Assembly: GCA_030247855.1 (NCBI GenBank)
Contig: JAPDRN010000093.1
Coordinates: 1-64,000 of the forward strand
DNA from: Knufia peltigerae
Taxonomy: Eukaryota; Ascomycota; Eurotiomycetes; Chaetothyriales; Trichomeriaceae
Direction: 5' to 3'
DNA: 64,000 nt
The position numbers were made by a program, and so were the translations under genes. This document shows positions 44,971 through 54,860 of this stretch, one piece after another (position 1 is the first letter of the stretch; the number at the start of each line of letters is the position of its first letter). The notes below the pieces were generated by a model. It had not been told where the DNA came from, ran no database searches, and worked only from the letters and a program-made list of their open reading frames with translations.

Positions 44971-47034
44971 ATGGACTTGGTACCTTCTCTCGCTGATGAC
45001 AGCTCTTCTAACTCCTCCTTTGGCCTCTTAACCCCAGAGAGCAGTCCGTTATTTCGTCCTTCTCATCCCAAAGATGCTTTCCCTACGCACATTGCACAGA
45101 TCCTCAATGATTGTCAGCAGGAAATACCAGCGACCACTAACCGGTGTGACACCGGGGAAGCCCCCAGAACCGTCTCGCCAGAGAACCCTTGCATCAGTCG
45201 AATATGCGTGATCGGAGCTGGCTACGTGGGTACGTCTCTTAGGAGCCTTGTAGCAGCGGAAAGTCGAAGCTGACCGTGCGGTTCGACCACAGGCGGACCT
45301 ACTGCCGCAGTGTTGGCCTTGCATAATCCATCCGTTCGCGTGGAGGTTTTGGACAAAGACCAAGGCCGTATCACGAGATGGAACTCTGGTCATCTACCGA
45401 TCCATGAGCCTGGTCTTAATGATATTGTCCGATTGACAAGAGACGGCGCTCTTACAAATGACCCAGCGGCGGGATCAAACCTCATTTCGAGACGCGATCC
45501 TAATCTTTTCTTCACATCTGACACCGCTGGTAGCATAGGCGCCGCGGACATGATCTTGTTGGCAGTCAACACGCCTACGAAGAAGTCTGGAGTGGGCGCT
45601 GGAAGGGCAACGAACATGACTGCCTTGGACGGTGCTGTGAAAGATGTTGCGCTCTATGCCAAAGCCGGAGCCGTTATCGTCGAAAAGAGCACGGTACCAT
45701 GCGGAACTGCTCAACGAATCAGGCAAACGGTAGGATTACACGCATGAGATGGGCGTAGTCGCCTTTGGTGTATCATTCGATTGACATCTGCTATCTAGCT
45801 TGGATCCCTGAGGCCTGGCGTTTCTTTCGAGATCCTTTCGAACCCCGAATTTCTCTCCGAGGGAACAGCTATCAAAGACCTCTTGAACCCGGACCGTGTC
45901 ATAATTGGTTCGGCAGAATCTTCGTCTGGGCAAGTCGCGGCTGATCTGCTCGCAAACCTCTACACTGCATGGATTCCCCGGAATCAGATACTCCAGATCA
46001 ACGCTTGGTCGTCTGAGCTTTCGAAGCTGGTCGCTAACGCGATGTTGGCTCAACGCATTAGCAGCATCAACTCTATCAGTGCTATTTGCGAAGCGACAGG
46101 AGCAAACGTCAACGAAGTGGCCAAGTCTATCGGCCTGGACGCCCGAATCGGGCCGCAATTCCTCAAGGCTGGCATAGGCTTCGGAGGGTCCTGCTTCAGA
46201 AAGGATATTGCCAGCCTCACATATCTAGCGGAGTCCCTGGGACTAGACGAGGTGGCCGAGTACTGGAGCCAAGTCAATTCGCTCAATGTCTCTCAACGGC
46301 GGCGTTTTGCGAGAAGAATCTTGAGGCGATACAATGAGAATCTGGCAGGCAAAAAGATTGCCATGCTTGGGTTTGCCTTCAAGAAAAATACAGGCGATGC
46401 TAGAGAGTCTCCCGCTGTGGACGTCATCAAGAATCTTCTTGACGAGCAGCCCGCGGAGATTGCAATCTTCGACCCATACTGCAACGAAGAAGATATTTTG
46501 AGGGAAATCAGCAACTGCGGACCAGCGGACGATGCGAGCACACCATCTCGGGTTAAAATTTATTCAGATCCATATCAAGCCTGCGCCGACGCCAATGCGG
46601 TCCTGGTTATCAACGACTGCGATCAATTTCGAAACACAATGCGGGAGCCGCGGATGGACAGTGCCATTGCAGCAGCCTCAAAGCTTGACAGGACATTCTC
46701 GGACGAGTGCATTTCAGAGCTTGGGGCTTTATCACTTATCAGTGAAAGGGGAAGTCAATCTCTACAAGGCATCGATTATGTGGCTGGTCTTCGCGTCGAA
46801 CTCAAGCCTATTCCTGTGTGCCCAAAGGATTGCCCTGACTGCAAGTCGCGATCCAGCAGTCCTATCACCAAAGAACCTGTTGAATGGGCGAGAATTGTAT
46901 ATAACATGAGGGAACCCAAGTGGGTGTTTGATGGCAGGGGTGTCCTAGATGTGGACGCACTCGAGAAGTTGGGCAACGTGAGAGTGGACGTGGTCGGAAG
47001 ATGGAGGCCTGAAGATGGACAGCGCAGTTGGTGA
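44971..47034 (+). CDS. ugd1: UDP-glucose 6-dehydrogenase
   Basis: NAD-dependent enzyme oxidising UDP-glucose to UDP-glucuronate. Exons 44971-45229, 45293-45729 and 45799-47034 splice to 643 residues. An N-terminal Ser/Pro-rich extension of about 77 residues precedes the Rossmann motif VIGAGYVGG at about 80-88. Further hallmarks are LLAVNTPTK, VEKSTVPCGTA, SNPEFLSEGTAI, the catalytic cysteine Cys364 in GIGFGGSCFRKD, and the C-terminal NAD/UDP domain (KIAMLGFAFKKNTGDARESP). A Cys-rich tail (VCPKDCPDCKSR) follows the second domain, and the chain is longer than animal enzymes (about 490). The ATG at 44971 is the first that fits the frame. Head-to-head with the GT4 gene, it probably supplies its sugar donor. 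Confidence 0.94.
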
Positions 47035-47507
47035 GGACGGTCGTCAAGTATTGCCTTCCATTTTCATTTTCTAGACTCAACATTGGTGATGGGTGCGTGA
47101 TTTCATGGGATTGACCTAACATTCTGGCAAAGCATTTATATCCCCACTGGCTTACAACGGTGTTCGGTATAGTTTTAAGGACGAGCTGTTTTCCAAACGG
47201 CCGTAACCAAAGTTTATGTCGATCATCAATCAATCAATCAATCAATCAATACAATCAGATAGTTCTTTTGGTTGGTACTCGGTATACATCATCACACCAC
47301 GAAACCTCGCTGTCAGCTTCGGCCGAGATAGGGGACCCAGGTAGACGCCGAGAGTATTTCCCTCTCCACTCGGAATTCGGCTTTGAATTCCGTGTTTCTA
47401 AAACGACGGGTCCTTAAATCTGACGACGAGCTTCGAAGCATCTGAACGTTGTTTTAATATACAAGACGTTTCCATCTCGCTTATAACAACGGGTAACGTT
47501 CTTAAAA
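47035..47507. other. Intergenic spacer with CAAT microsatellite
   Basis: 473 bp between tandem plus-strand genes. It holds only the tetranucleotide repeat at 47224-47250 and AT-rich sequence before the next ATG. Confidence 0.5.
47224..47250 (+). repeat. Tetranucleotide (CAAT)n microsatellite
   Basis: About six and a half perfect ATCA/CAAT units in the 3' flank of the UDP-glucose dehydrogenase gene. Confidence 0.85.
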
Positions 47508-48415
47508 ATGGCACAAAGAGCACACGACCTCGCCCTGGGCTTTGTAAACAGCGTTCGCCATGACCCGAGAAAGCAATATTCAGCGATCGCCGTCGCGGCC
47601 CTGGCTTCGTTGATGCTTGGCCGAATCGCGTGGAAAGACTACAGACTGTTCCTCAGCTACGGCCCAGGGGGTCTCCCGTCAAACGTGTTTGGATGGACAG
47701 CCACCAACATATTGCGGTTGATGGGGATCGACATGACGGACGTGAGCAAGGCCGAGGAGGACGCCGATCAAAGATCGTGGCTGGGGGAGGAATGGGAGCC
47801 CACGAAGGCGAAGAAGTCAAGGGACGGTTCGAGGCCATCTGTCGGTCCACATCCGATCCCACAGAGACAACTTGACCAACACGGTCCCAAGGAAGTTCAA
47901 CAGGTATGTCCACACAGTGGCGTGGTCAACTTTTGATTCTTTTTTTTTCTCGGTCATGGCCTCAAGAGGGGCGTCGTGTCACGTTGATAATAACCGAGGG
48001 TCCCCACGAACAGAAATTCTTGTCCGACTTCGTTTCCCTGGTCAAACAGAACCCGGACTTGGTCCAGTTCAAACTCTCCCAGTACGAACGGCACACCGAC
48101 GCCATGTGGGTGGCGGACTCCTGTCCGGTCTACGCCCTGGGGAGTGGCCACACGCGAGAAGTCTCCCACGTCCACACGAACACGGACTACTCGGCCCACG
48201 TGGTACTGTCGCCCAAGGACGCGGCCAAGGTGATCCGGGCCGGTTGGGGCCAGCTCCACGCCCTCTCGGGCGTGTCGTTCTTGGGCAAGAAAGTCGTCCC
48301 GGCGAATTACGTCTTGCTCTATTCCGCCAGGAGTGACGACGAGGTGGACACGTTGATCGAAATCATCAAGGCCGGGATCGGGTTCATGACGGACGCGAGT
48401 GTCGTGAGGTCCTGA
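47508..48415 (+). CDS. DUF5519 (luciferase-domain) membrane protein
   Basis: Protein of unknown biochemical role that carries the DUF5519, so-called luciferase, domain common in Pezizomycotina. Exon 1 (47508-47903) and exon 2 (48014-48415) join in frame to give 265 residues (donor GTATGT, acceptor CAG). An N-terminal hydrophobic segment (YSAIAVAALASLMLGRIAWK, about 25-45) suggests membrane anchoring. It is followed by YGPGGLPSNVFGW and the typical linker RPSVGPHPIPQRQLDQ. The domain core in exon 2 shows GSGHTREVSHVHTNTDYSAH, then VVLSPKDAAKVIRAGWGQLH, the strongest family signature. Each exon alone would be truncated; the intron is required. Confidence 0.85.
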
Positions 48416-48773
48416 GCCTCTCGTCGACGATGACGATCGGAGTTTTGTTTGAACTTTGAAAAGGGGTGGGTGCTTTGGTAAACCCGCGTGTCCAACGGAC
48501 CAGCCTGCCTAGTGTGTCAGAGCAAGTGACGGTGCCAACAGTCTCAGGTCTGGTTGGACGAGGATGATATATATACATAGAGAGAGAGAGATGGATTTGA
48601 TGCTATCGTTTCTCCCTTGGTATATTTCCCGTTCCAGACTTCTTTGATCGTTTCCAAAAAGTTTTCGGCGGTCCAAAATCTTCAAAACAGTGTCGGCAAC
48701 GACAAGAGGTTTTACTCATATCCGTTATATCATATCAAGCACCCATCTTGCAACTGACTATTGTTCAAGCAAC
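48416..48773. other. Tandem spacer with GA repeat
   Basis: 358 bp. A short GA-rich simple repeat lies near 48579-48591, after an AT dinucleotide stretch. No gene seen. Confidence 0.4.
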
Positions 48774-49307
48774 ATGCCGTCAGGATACTGTTCATCTTCC
48801 TCAGGTCGCAACACTTCCGGTTTCAGTGGCACTGGCCGAGGTAATCAAAATACAAGGCCCAGTCACTCTTCTTACTCGAGAGATACAACTCAATCCGGAT
48901 CCCGATCTGGATCTGATCGATATACGGGATCGAGTAGTCGACCAGCATATGGAAGTTCGACGTCTCGCTCGTCTTATACCAGAGACAACATCTACTCGAG
49001 CTACGGTCCTGGCTCCTCCACGAGTCAAAGCCATAGTCGATACGGCAGGGACCCGTCAGTCAGACGGCCGAGGTACTCGGAGTTGGAAGAACCTCCTGCC
49101 CCTCATCAACCCATTTTTCAGCCCGACGAGCCAGAACCCAACGCGCCGACGTACCCTACGGAAGGTGGAACCCCGGCGACGAGGCGGCACGAGTTTGCGA
49201 CTCCCCTTCCCAACCCGTCGGTCTGGGGCTGGGACCTCGAGTTTGACGATGTAGGACGCGATCGGGAGACCGAGGAGCCTTTTAGGTCGAGAAGAGGTCA
49301 GCGTTGA
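48774..49307 (+). CDS. Low-complexity Ser/Gly/Arg/Tyr-rich hypothetical protein
   Basis: Possible small protein of 177 residues starting at the ATG at 48774. An upstream non-ATG extension is ignored. Residues 1-95 are dominated by Ser, Gly, Arg and Tyr (for example SGTGRGNQNTRPSHSSYSRD), like disordered RNA-associated or prion-like tails. Residues 95-150 are Pro/Glu-rich, and the end has one hydrophobic patch, PNPSVWGWDLEFDDVG. I recognise no family. Composition is consistent over the whole frame, which favours real coding, but there is no independent support. Confidence 0.5.
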   Translation: MPSGYCSSSSGRNTSGFSGTGRGNQNTRPSHSSYSRDTTQSGSRSGSDRYTGSSSRPAYGSSTSRSSYTRDNIYSSYGPGSSTSQSHSRYGRDPSVRRPRYSELEEPPAPHQPIFQPDEPEPNAPTYPTEGGTPATRRHEFATPLPNPSVWGWDLEFDDVGRDRETEEPFRSRRGQR

Positions 49308-49977
49308 CCTTTTCTCAAACATCAATCATTGTCATGTATCATGGACACATGCCTGGGTTTGATCATTCAGATATAAATGAGAGAGATATGATGTTTTGGA
49401 TTGATACAATAATACAGAGCTACTGTTTACTGTGTATAGTATACACCAAAAAGTCTTTATGGTTACTCTCCATACACATAACACCAACCAGATTACGAGT
49501 CAACTTGTGTCGTCATGTATGCTTGAGTGGTTTTCAGAGTGGCCTTGTTCTGGGGATCGCTCTCGTAGCCTTACCACAAGGGTGAGTGATTTTTCAGTCC
49601 ATTTGATATCGTCAACGACAGAAACAGAAACACATGTTGTCATCTTTCCGAAGGTCCCGGAACACAGTGCGTTCCAGAATGCGAGCAGGTTGCCCATAAT
49701 TTTGGGGGGATACTCTGATGATGATGTGGTTTCCTGTATATCGGATACGCCATGTTGTGTAGAAGAAGCATCCATAACACAGCCCGTGTATTGGGATGGC
49801 AGAATCAAGGAAAATCCCGACCATTTTGGCTGAATCCTTCCCATTCAAGGAGCGCAGCAGAAGAAGGTGGTGAGAAAGACTGGATTTCGTCGAGAACAGG
49901 AGCAGCGGGACGACGTTGTAAGCCTGCGGACGAGGGAGTGTTTGGCATGCCCTGTCGCGTACTGTCATCTTCAGATT
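49308..49977. other. Start of degraded region, no intact gene
   Basis: About 670 bp with short overlapping frames on both strands and no recognisable domain. It leads into the helicase-remnant region. Confidence 0.4.
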
Positions 49978-50283
49978 TTAAAAAAAAAAGCGTGAGCACG
50001 AGCCTGGGACTCGGTGCATCGAATATATATCACCTTCGAATGCCGGGAACGTAGACACATCAAAGGGTTTCACAGGATCATTCATGATCTTGGCTTTTTT
50101 GCTGATTGTGGACTTGATCGCGAGAGTTCTGATAGCCTCAAGAGGCTCATGGTTTGGATATGACTCCTGAAGATACCAGCCGTTGACAGTCGCCGCGATG
50201 TATCTCGCCATTTCTTTGTTGGAGGTGTTTGGGTTGACATAGACTGCCAGGAATGTTTTTAAGTTGCCAGAGTCCGATGACAA
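49978..50283 (-). pseudogene. Unassigned open segment in degraded region
   Basis: 101-residue open frame with protein-like composition (segments EMARYIAATVNGWYLQESYP and PLEAIRTLAIKSTISKKAKI). It has no recognisable family and no clear flanking exons. It sits directly downstream, on the same strand, of the minus-strand SNF2 remnant and may be the tail of that dead gene or an unrelated fragment. Confidence 0.3.
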
Positions 50284-50429
50284 TGACTGGGATCAAATTT
50301 TATTGCGATGTTGATGGATTTGAGGATTCAGACACGACAACGTATCCAGTTGGTTGATACTCTTGTCGTGCCTTTGCAGACTTCGCTCTCTCTCAAAGAG
50401 TGTTCTTGTTCACCAGAATCTCGTGATAG

Positions 50430-50640
50430 AAAGGAAGATGGAGGAAAACAAGCGTCGAAGATGTGTCAGCAGGCGTATCCGAGCTTTGGCAACTGCCCGA
50501 CCAGGCACCAGGCGGCGTTTATGCGATGCAGATAATTAGGCAGAGTTTCATTAGCACTATTAGTTGGATGAGAATAGGTCGAGAATTCGCTATCGCTGGT
50601 CGCCTCGGTCAAGTCGTGAAAGCTTGCTGCAGTGCCATTC
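50430..50640 (-). pseudogene. SNF2-type helicase remnant, minus-strand copy
   Basis: Decayed fragment. Reading the minus strand gives FHDLTEATSDSEFSTYSH, then NETLPNYLHRINAAWCLVG and LPKLGYAC, a stop codon, and HIFDACF. The same segment occurs in the opposite orientation at 53840-54040 (LTEATDDAGFSTYFY, DETAPNYLNRLNAAEYLVG, SPKLRYACRHIHDAQYG). The two are clearly copies of one gene family, here in the region between the helicase lobes of fungal SNF2-like ATPases. The internal stop and missing flanks mark it as dead. Confidence 0.6.
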
Positions 50641-51157
50641 ATGCAGACTGTCTTTGCGCCCCGACGACAACCTCTCGCGAGTGTTTGCGAGCATGCGTCG
50701 AGGACAGCCGTCGAGTCGTGAACGATGGACTTGCAGGAAGAGGTTGGCCTGCAAGGATGCTGGTGCCCAAACCAATCAGCCCTTGACCAAGCTCCATCCG
50801 TTCACCATCACCTTTCCATGCTGGAACTTTCACCTCCAAAACCTCCTTCGATGCCGGCAAGCGAACTTCCACAATGCTTCCCTTGGCATGACTGCTCTTG
50901 TCGTATGGTACGAAGTACTCTGAGGGTATGAACGGTCTATCTCTAGCCATTGCCAGTCGATATTCCCACGTGGTAGAGGTAGGAGTTGTGAGGGAAGGAA
51001 ACGTCCATAGGTCGGTATGACACCTGACGAAATATGATATGTCTCGCTTCTCGAATGAACCTGCCGAGATTCTGGCTGCAAATATCTCGGAGAAGACGCG
51101 TGATACTCGAGAGTCATGTTTCTCAATATCCCACAAAGAACTCGATTCAACACCCAC
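50639..51157 (-). pseudogene. Unassigned 172-residue open segment
   Basis: Open segment with protein-like runs (RDISYFVRCHTDLWTFPSL, PFIPSEYFVPYDKSSHAKGS, LEVKVPAWKGDGERMELGQG) and no recognised family. It is on the same strand as, and just upstream of, the minus-strand SNF2 remnant, but the reading frame changes at the junction (about 50640). I cannot tell whether it is part of the dead helicase, another dead gene or chance. Confidence 0.25.
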
Positions 51158-52264
51158 CGTTCTGTCCTTTCTTCTTCGGGGTTTTATTAGTAAGCTGTTT
51201 GATTCTCATTGAGATCAGGTCGTCATCGTCGATCAGTGCGTCGATAGTTTCTGGGTCGATAGGCTTGCTAGCATCAAACCGCTCGCTGACTTGGTCTGGT
51301 CCCATCCCTGCGCTATTCTAGTAAGCTTCTGCTTCGTCTTCCAAGTTCTTGATGGTAGTCTTCCGTGCCTGTGAGGCCGATGTGCTGGTACGTCGTCGGC
51401 CTGTGTGATAACCATCAGTCACGAAAACACACGGAGAGCATGAAAGGATAGGAACACAGTGAGACTTACCGACCCAAGGAGGCGCTCGAAGCCGATCGAG
51501 AATCTCTCTCCACACAGATCCAATGATGGCGATTGGCACCGTGACTTGCACACTAGAATCGTCGAGAATCGAAACTCGAACTCATTCTGCACGCAATTCT
51601 GTCTCGGGGAATGATACTTGTATTCAACTTTAGATTCTTATTGCTCTGTCTGAAGTCGATCCTCCTGGTCAACAGCGACGTCAACCAGCGCAGAGACGAG
51701 TTAATCCTCCATTGGCCCGTCAATGGTCCGTCTCAGCTCCTTCACGAGCTGTTTGAGATAGATAGCCTCCTTAGTCGCATTGCATTGCGCAATGTGCTCG
51801 GCCCTCGTCGACGTCGCTGTGACCCGCTGTCGTCTTGATGACCATGTCACAGCCGCTCTCGCCCGCTGAAAACAGTACCCAGACTTCGTCTTCTTGTCCG
51901 AGGATTGACTCGTCTCTGCGCTTGTTAACGTCGCTGTTGACCAGGAGGATGGACTTCACTGTCGAGATCAAGGTCGGCTTCCCACCACCCAATAATGTTG
52001 GGTTGAGTGATCTGGTCCCGACTGACTTTGCAAACGGTCTGACGGACCTAGCGTGAGAAAAGGGTTCATCATTGGCGTGACCAGTGTCGCGTACTATGTT
52101 GTTGATTAGGATAGCAGCTACAAGCGCCTTCTTTAGAAAAAATGCTGGCGCTGGGTTCCAAATATAGCCCTCTTTCGCTTGACGCCACAGAACAAGTTTG
52201 CTTGAAATCGGCGGCGAGCTCCCACCCAGCGAGGAAATCCGTGTCTGCTGTCCATGTACCATAC
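51158..52264. other. Degraded stretch with inverted repeat
   Basis: No intact gene. The main structure is the imperfect inverted repeat 51651-51709 / 51901-51958. Short frames around it share peptide segments with one another because of that repeat. Confidence 0.5.
51651..51958. repeat. Imperfect inverted repeat, arms about 58 bp, spacer about 190 bp
   Basis: Arm 51651-51709 and the reverse complement of 51901-51958 agree at nearly all positions (about five differences). Both arms encode the same peptide on opposite strands: SILLVNSDVNQRRDELIL on plus, SILLVNSDVNKRRDESIL on minus. Most of the differences are silent or conservative, as if both copies were once coding. Duplication with inversion of a coding piece is the simplest explanation. 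Confidence 0.75.
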
Positions 52265-52585
52265 CTAGTCACCTTTGATGCGGTCGAGCTCAGCTTGAAG
52301 GAGACTTCGTCTGGCGATGTATTGCTCCTCACGCCGCCCTGCAATTGCGTTTGCTCGAATGAGTCTTGGTACAGCCTGATTGAGTTCAGTTTCGAATTCT
52401 GTGTAGATGGGCGATCTACCAGCGTTGATCACAAACCGAGGGAATCTGAATTCCATATGTGTCAAAACTTGACGTAGAAGTTGGCTCGCTGGAAGCTGCA
52501 TGATAGAAGGCCAGTGGTCAACGATATACAAGCCGTCTTTGGCTCGTGATAGTGCCACATTGAGAAGCTTTGCGTTGATCATCAT
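52265..52585 (-). pseudogene. UPF1-like superfamily 1 helicase C-terminal fragment
   Basis: 106-residue open segment beginning INAKLLNVALSRAKDGLYIV, which is helicase motif VI of the UPF1/ZNFX1-type superfamily 1 helicases (usually R-x-N-V-A-L-S-R-A-K). The rest (ASQLLRQVLTHMEFRFPRFV, then ARRSLLQAELDRIKGD) fits the tail of such proteins. I find no motifs I-V upstream on this strand in the window, so it is a truncated remnant. Confidence 0.6.
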
Positions 52586-53399
52586 GGACCTGGCGTTGCC
52601 TCAAACAAACATAAGTTGATTCCTTGACGTCCAATTAGGTATCATTATGCCCTGTCAAAGAAGTGAGCCTTGAATGAAGAAAGGTGCCATATACCCCAAC
52701 GACTCAAGGTTGTAGTGTGGTGATGAGTCTAATCGTACACGAGGCTCAAGTCATCAGTTTGTCCACTTTGATAGTACAGTCTTTTTTTCTTTTTTCCATC
52801 TCGATGACAGTTGTCCTGCTGCTGCTTCATCTGAAAGCCGTAAAAGATCTTCCATCTGACCAGGGGCTGGCCTTACGGTTCTTAGCCGTGTACCAGAGGC
52901 TCGCAAGATACATTGCCGTATCGAGCCTCAATGACCATTGTTCGAAAGAATACACATATATATATGGCTTGTACCAGTCCCTTTGGATGGTAATTGGCGT
53001 AAAACGTCGAATCTATTGCTGCCTGGTTTTTTGTGCTAAATGGCATTAACACATTGGGCGCTGTGGTCGAAGTCCCTAGATCAGATCCGATCCGATGGGA
53101 GCTGGGCGTCATATCCGATCCCTTAATGACTGTCTTGCAAATCTTCCGCGTTCTTAGGTTCGACTCACACCCCAAGCGGATAGGGAATTGTTGATTGTCC
53201 ACCAAGGAGAACACGAATGCGGCGGCAAGGACACATGACATTGGCTTTCTAACCTTCGGCCTCAGAGGAGTCAAAGTCCTCGCCCAACTGGGAATTCGGG
53301 TTCGCATCATCCTTCAAAGCAACGCTGGCGTCGTTGTCTTTAGCATAGACGGTGGCTAATCCTTCATCAGTAACGCCCTCTTTCGACGCCCACGATTCC
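52586..53399. other. Degraded stretch, nothing recognisable
   Basis: About 810 bp with short frames only. A T-loop-like GGTTCGACTC near 53158 is not part of a foldable tRNA by eye. No family match. Confidence 0.4.
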
Positions 53400-54130
53400 A
53401 AGTACTCACTTTCACCAAGTACCAGGGATGGCCAATGTTCATCTTCGACCCAAAGGCCTTCGCATCCCTGGACGCCAAAGACATGTTGGATGGTGGCCAC
53501 ACCACCAAGACTGTTCTGAACGCCATCCTTGGCCGCTGTCAACTTCGATGGACCATGGCTAGTCAGATCAAGGTGGGAGAAGGTTTCATTCGCCCAGGTG
53601 ATGCGGTCCCGATGTACAACATATGTGCTGTGGAAGTGGAACCCAGAGCCATTGAGAAGCACGTGTACAAGGGCATCTGGAAGAAATGGGCCAAGTACCT
53701 GAATCCGCCTCGTCCAGCGGCCCCCGCCGCCTCGGCCGGACCGCCAACCCCATCGACCAAGGGGTTGAGAGATATGGCTGTGCATAGACTCCTGTTCCTC
53801 TCTTGTACCGACATGCGGTTTGATAATTTGAACACGGTCCCACTCAGCCAAGGCCCAGATCGCCCAGCAACTGACAGAGGCGACTGATGATGCCGGATTC
53901 TCAACCTACTTCTACATGACAAGAACCGATGAGACAGCACCCAACTATCTCAATCGGCTGAATGCAGCAGAGTATCTCGTCGGGTAGTCCCCAAAGCTAC
54001 GGTACGCATGCCGTCATATTCATGATGCCCAGTACGGCGACGCAGGTACCGGTGGCAAGCTCACCATTTATGAAGAGGGATCTCCTTCACTTCCCATGGT
54101 CTGGACGAGGACGCTCCCTAGATCATTGCA
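53400..54130 (+). pseudogene. SNF2-type helicase remnant, plus-strand copy
   Basis: Dead SNF2-like ATPase fragment. Frame 1 (to a stop at about 53887) reads TKYQGWPMFIFDPKAFASLD, TTKTVLNAILGRCQLRWTMA, GEGFIRPGDAVPMYNICAVE, matching the region after the DEAH-type motifs of fungal SNF2 proteins. The frame then shifts near 53840 and continues as QIAQQLTEATDDAGFSTYFY, DETAPNYLNRLNAAEYLVG, a TAG stop at 53985-53987, SPKLRYACRHIHDAQYGDAG and GGKLTIYEEGSPSLPMVW. Frameshift plus internal stop plus missing ends indicate a pseudogene. Similarity to the family is inferred from pattern only. Confidence 0.65.
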
Positions 54131-54227
54131 CCCGAGCCCGATGTTATCACTGTGGATGGGACAGACCATCACGACGCGAAAAGTTTGACACCAGAACTAG
54201 AGACCCTTGTGGGGTTGAGGCAGACAG

Positions 54228-54860
54228 TCAGAAGGAAAGCGACGACCGGTGGACGGTCTTTCCCAGCCCCTTGTCGTCGCCGTGCAAAGTTCCAGACTTC
54301 TCCGTCGGCTGTGAAGCGGTCTTACTCCAGAGAAAGTTGACACCCCCGATCTGGTGTGCCTTGAGGTTGTCGATAAGGGTGTGGCGGGGTTTGAATGAAG
54401 GAGTGGAGTGTGGCAGGGGAAATGGCACTGGACGCTGGTTCGAGACCTCTTCATCGCCGGCGCCAAGTCGATAAGGTTGTGCCTCCTTACGGAAGGTCGA
54501 CGATAACTTGCACCCGCCCACGACAAATCCACGCTTTTCTTCTAGGAGAGTTTCGACGGTTTCCAAGAGTTCGTGGGTATCCCGTAGGTTGAGATAACCC
54601 GCGAGGGAAGACTGATTACGCGTAAGCGTTCGATCGGGTTCAATACATCGGAAACCCGCGCAGGTCGTTTGCGCATCTCTTCAAATAGCCGGTCGCGATC
54701 AACGAGATATATTGGAGTGAATAGCCTCGAGGCCATCTCTCTTGGAGTCGTACTCGTAATACCTGTCGTCGTCGAAGGTTTCCTCGTCGCTGTTATCCTC
54801 GCCAATGACTTTGGTATCCCAATTTGTGTCATGATACTTGTCGAATCTTTTGTCTTTGCA
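54228..54860 (-). pseudogene. SNF2-type helicase N-terminal remnant with Walker A, inverted
   Basis: Minus-strand fragment holding the front end of a SNF2-like ATPase: an acidic lead (GEDNSDEETFDDDRYYEYDS, about 54800-54740) ending at a stop, then, in another frame, TLIDNLKAHQIGGVNFLW followed by HGDDKGLGKT, the Q-like motif and Walker A. The frame breaks directly after GLGKT. This piece is in the opposite orientation to the middle/C-terminal piece at 53400-54130, so an inversion breakpoint lies at about 54130-54230. Confidence 0.6.

Noticed and set aside
48774..49307. Ser/Gly/Arg-rich protein as a known RNA-binding factor
   Set aside because: No RRM or RGG-box repeats are seen; composition alone is not enough.
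53140..53180. tRNA-like T-loop GGTTCGACTC
   Set aside because: No matching D-arm, anticodon arm or acceptor stem by eye.
49978..54860. Interpretation as an active mobile element or defence island
   Set aside because: No intact transposase, terminal repeats or complete effector; every recognisable piece is broken.
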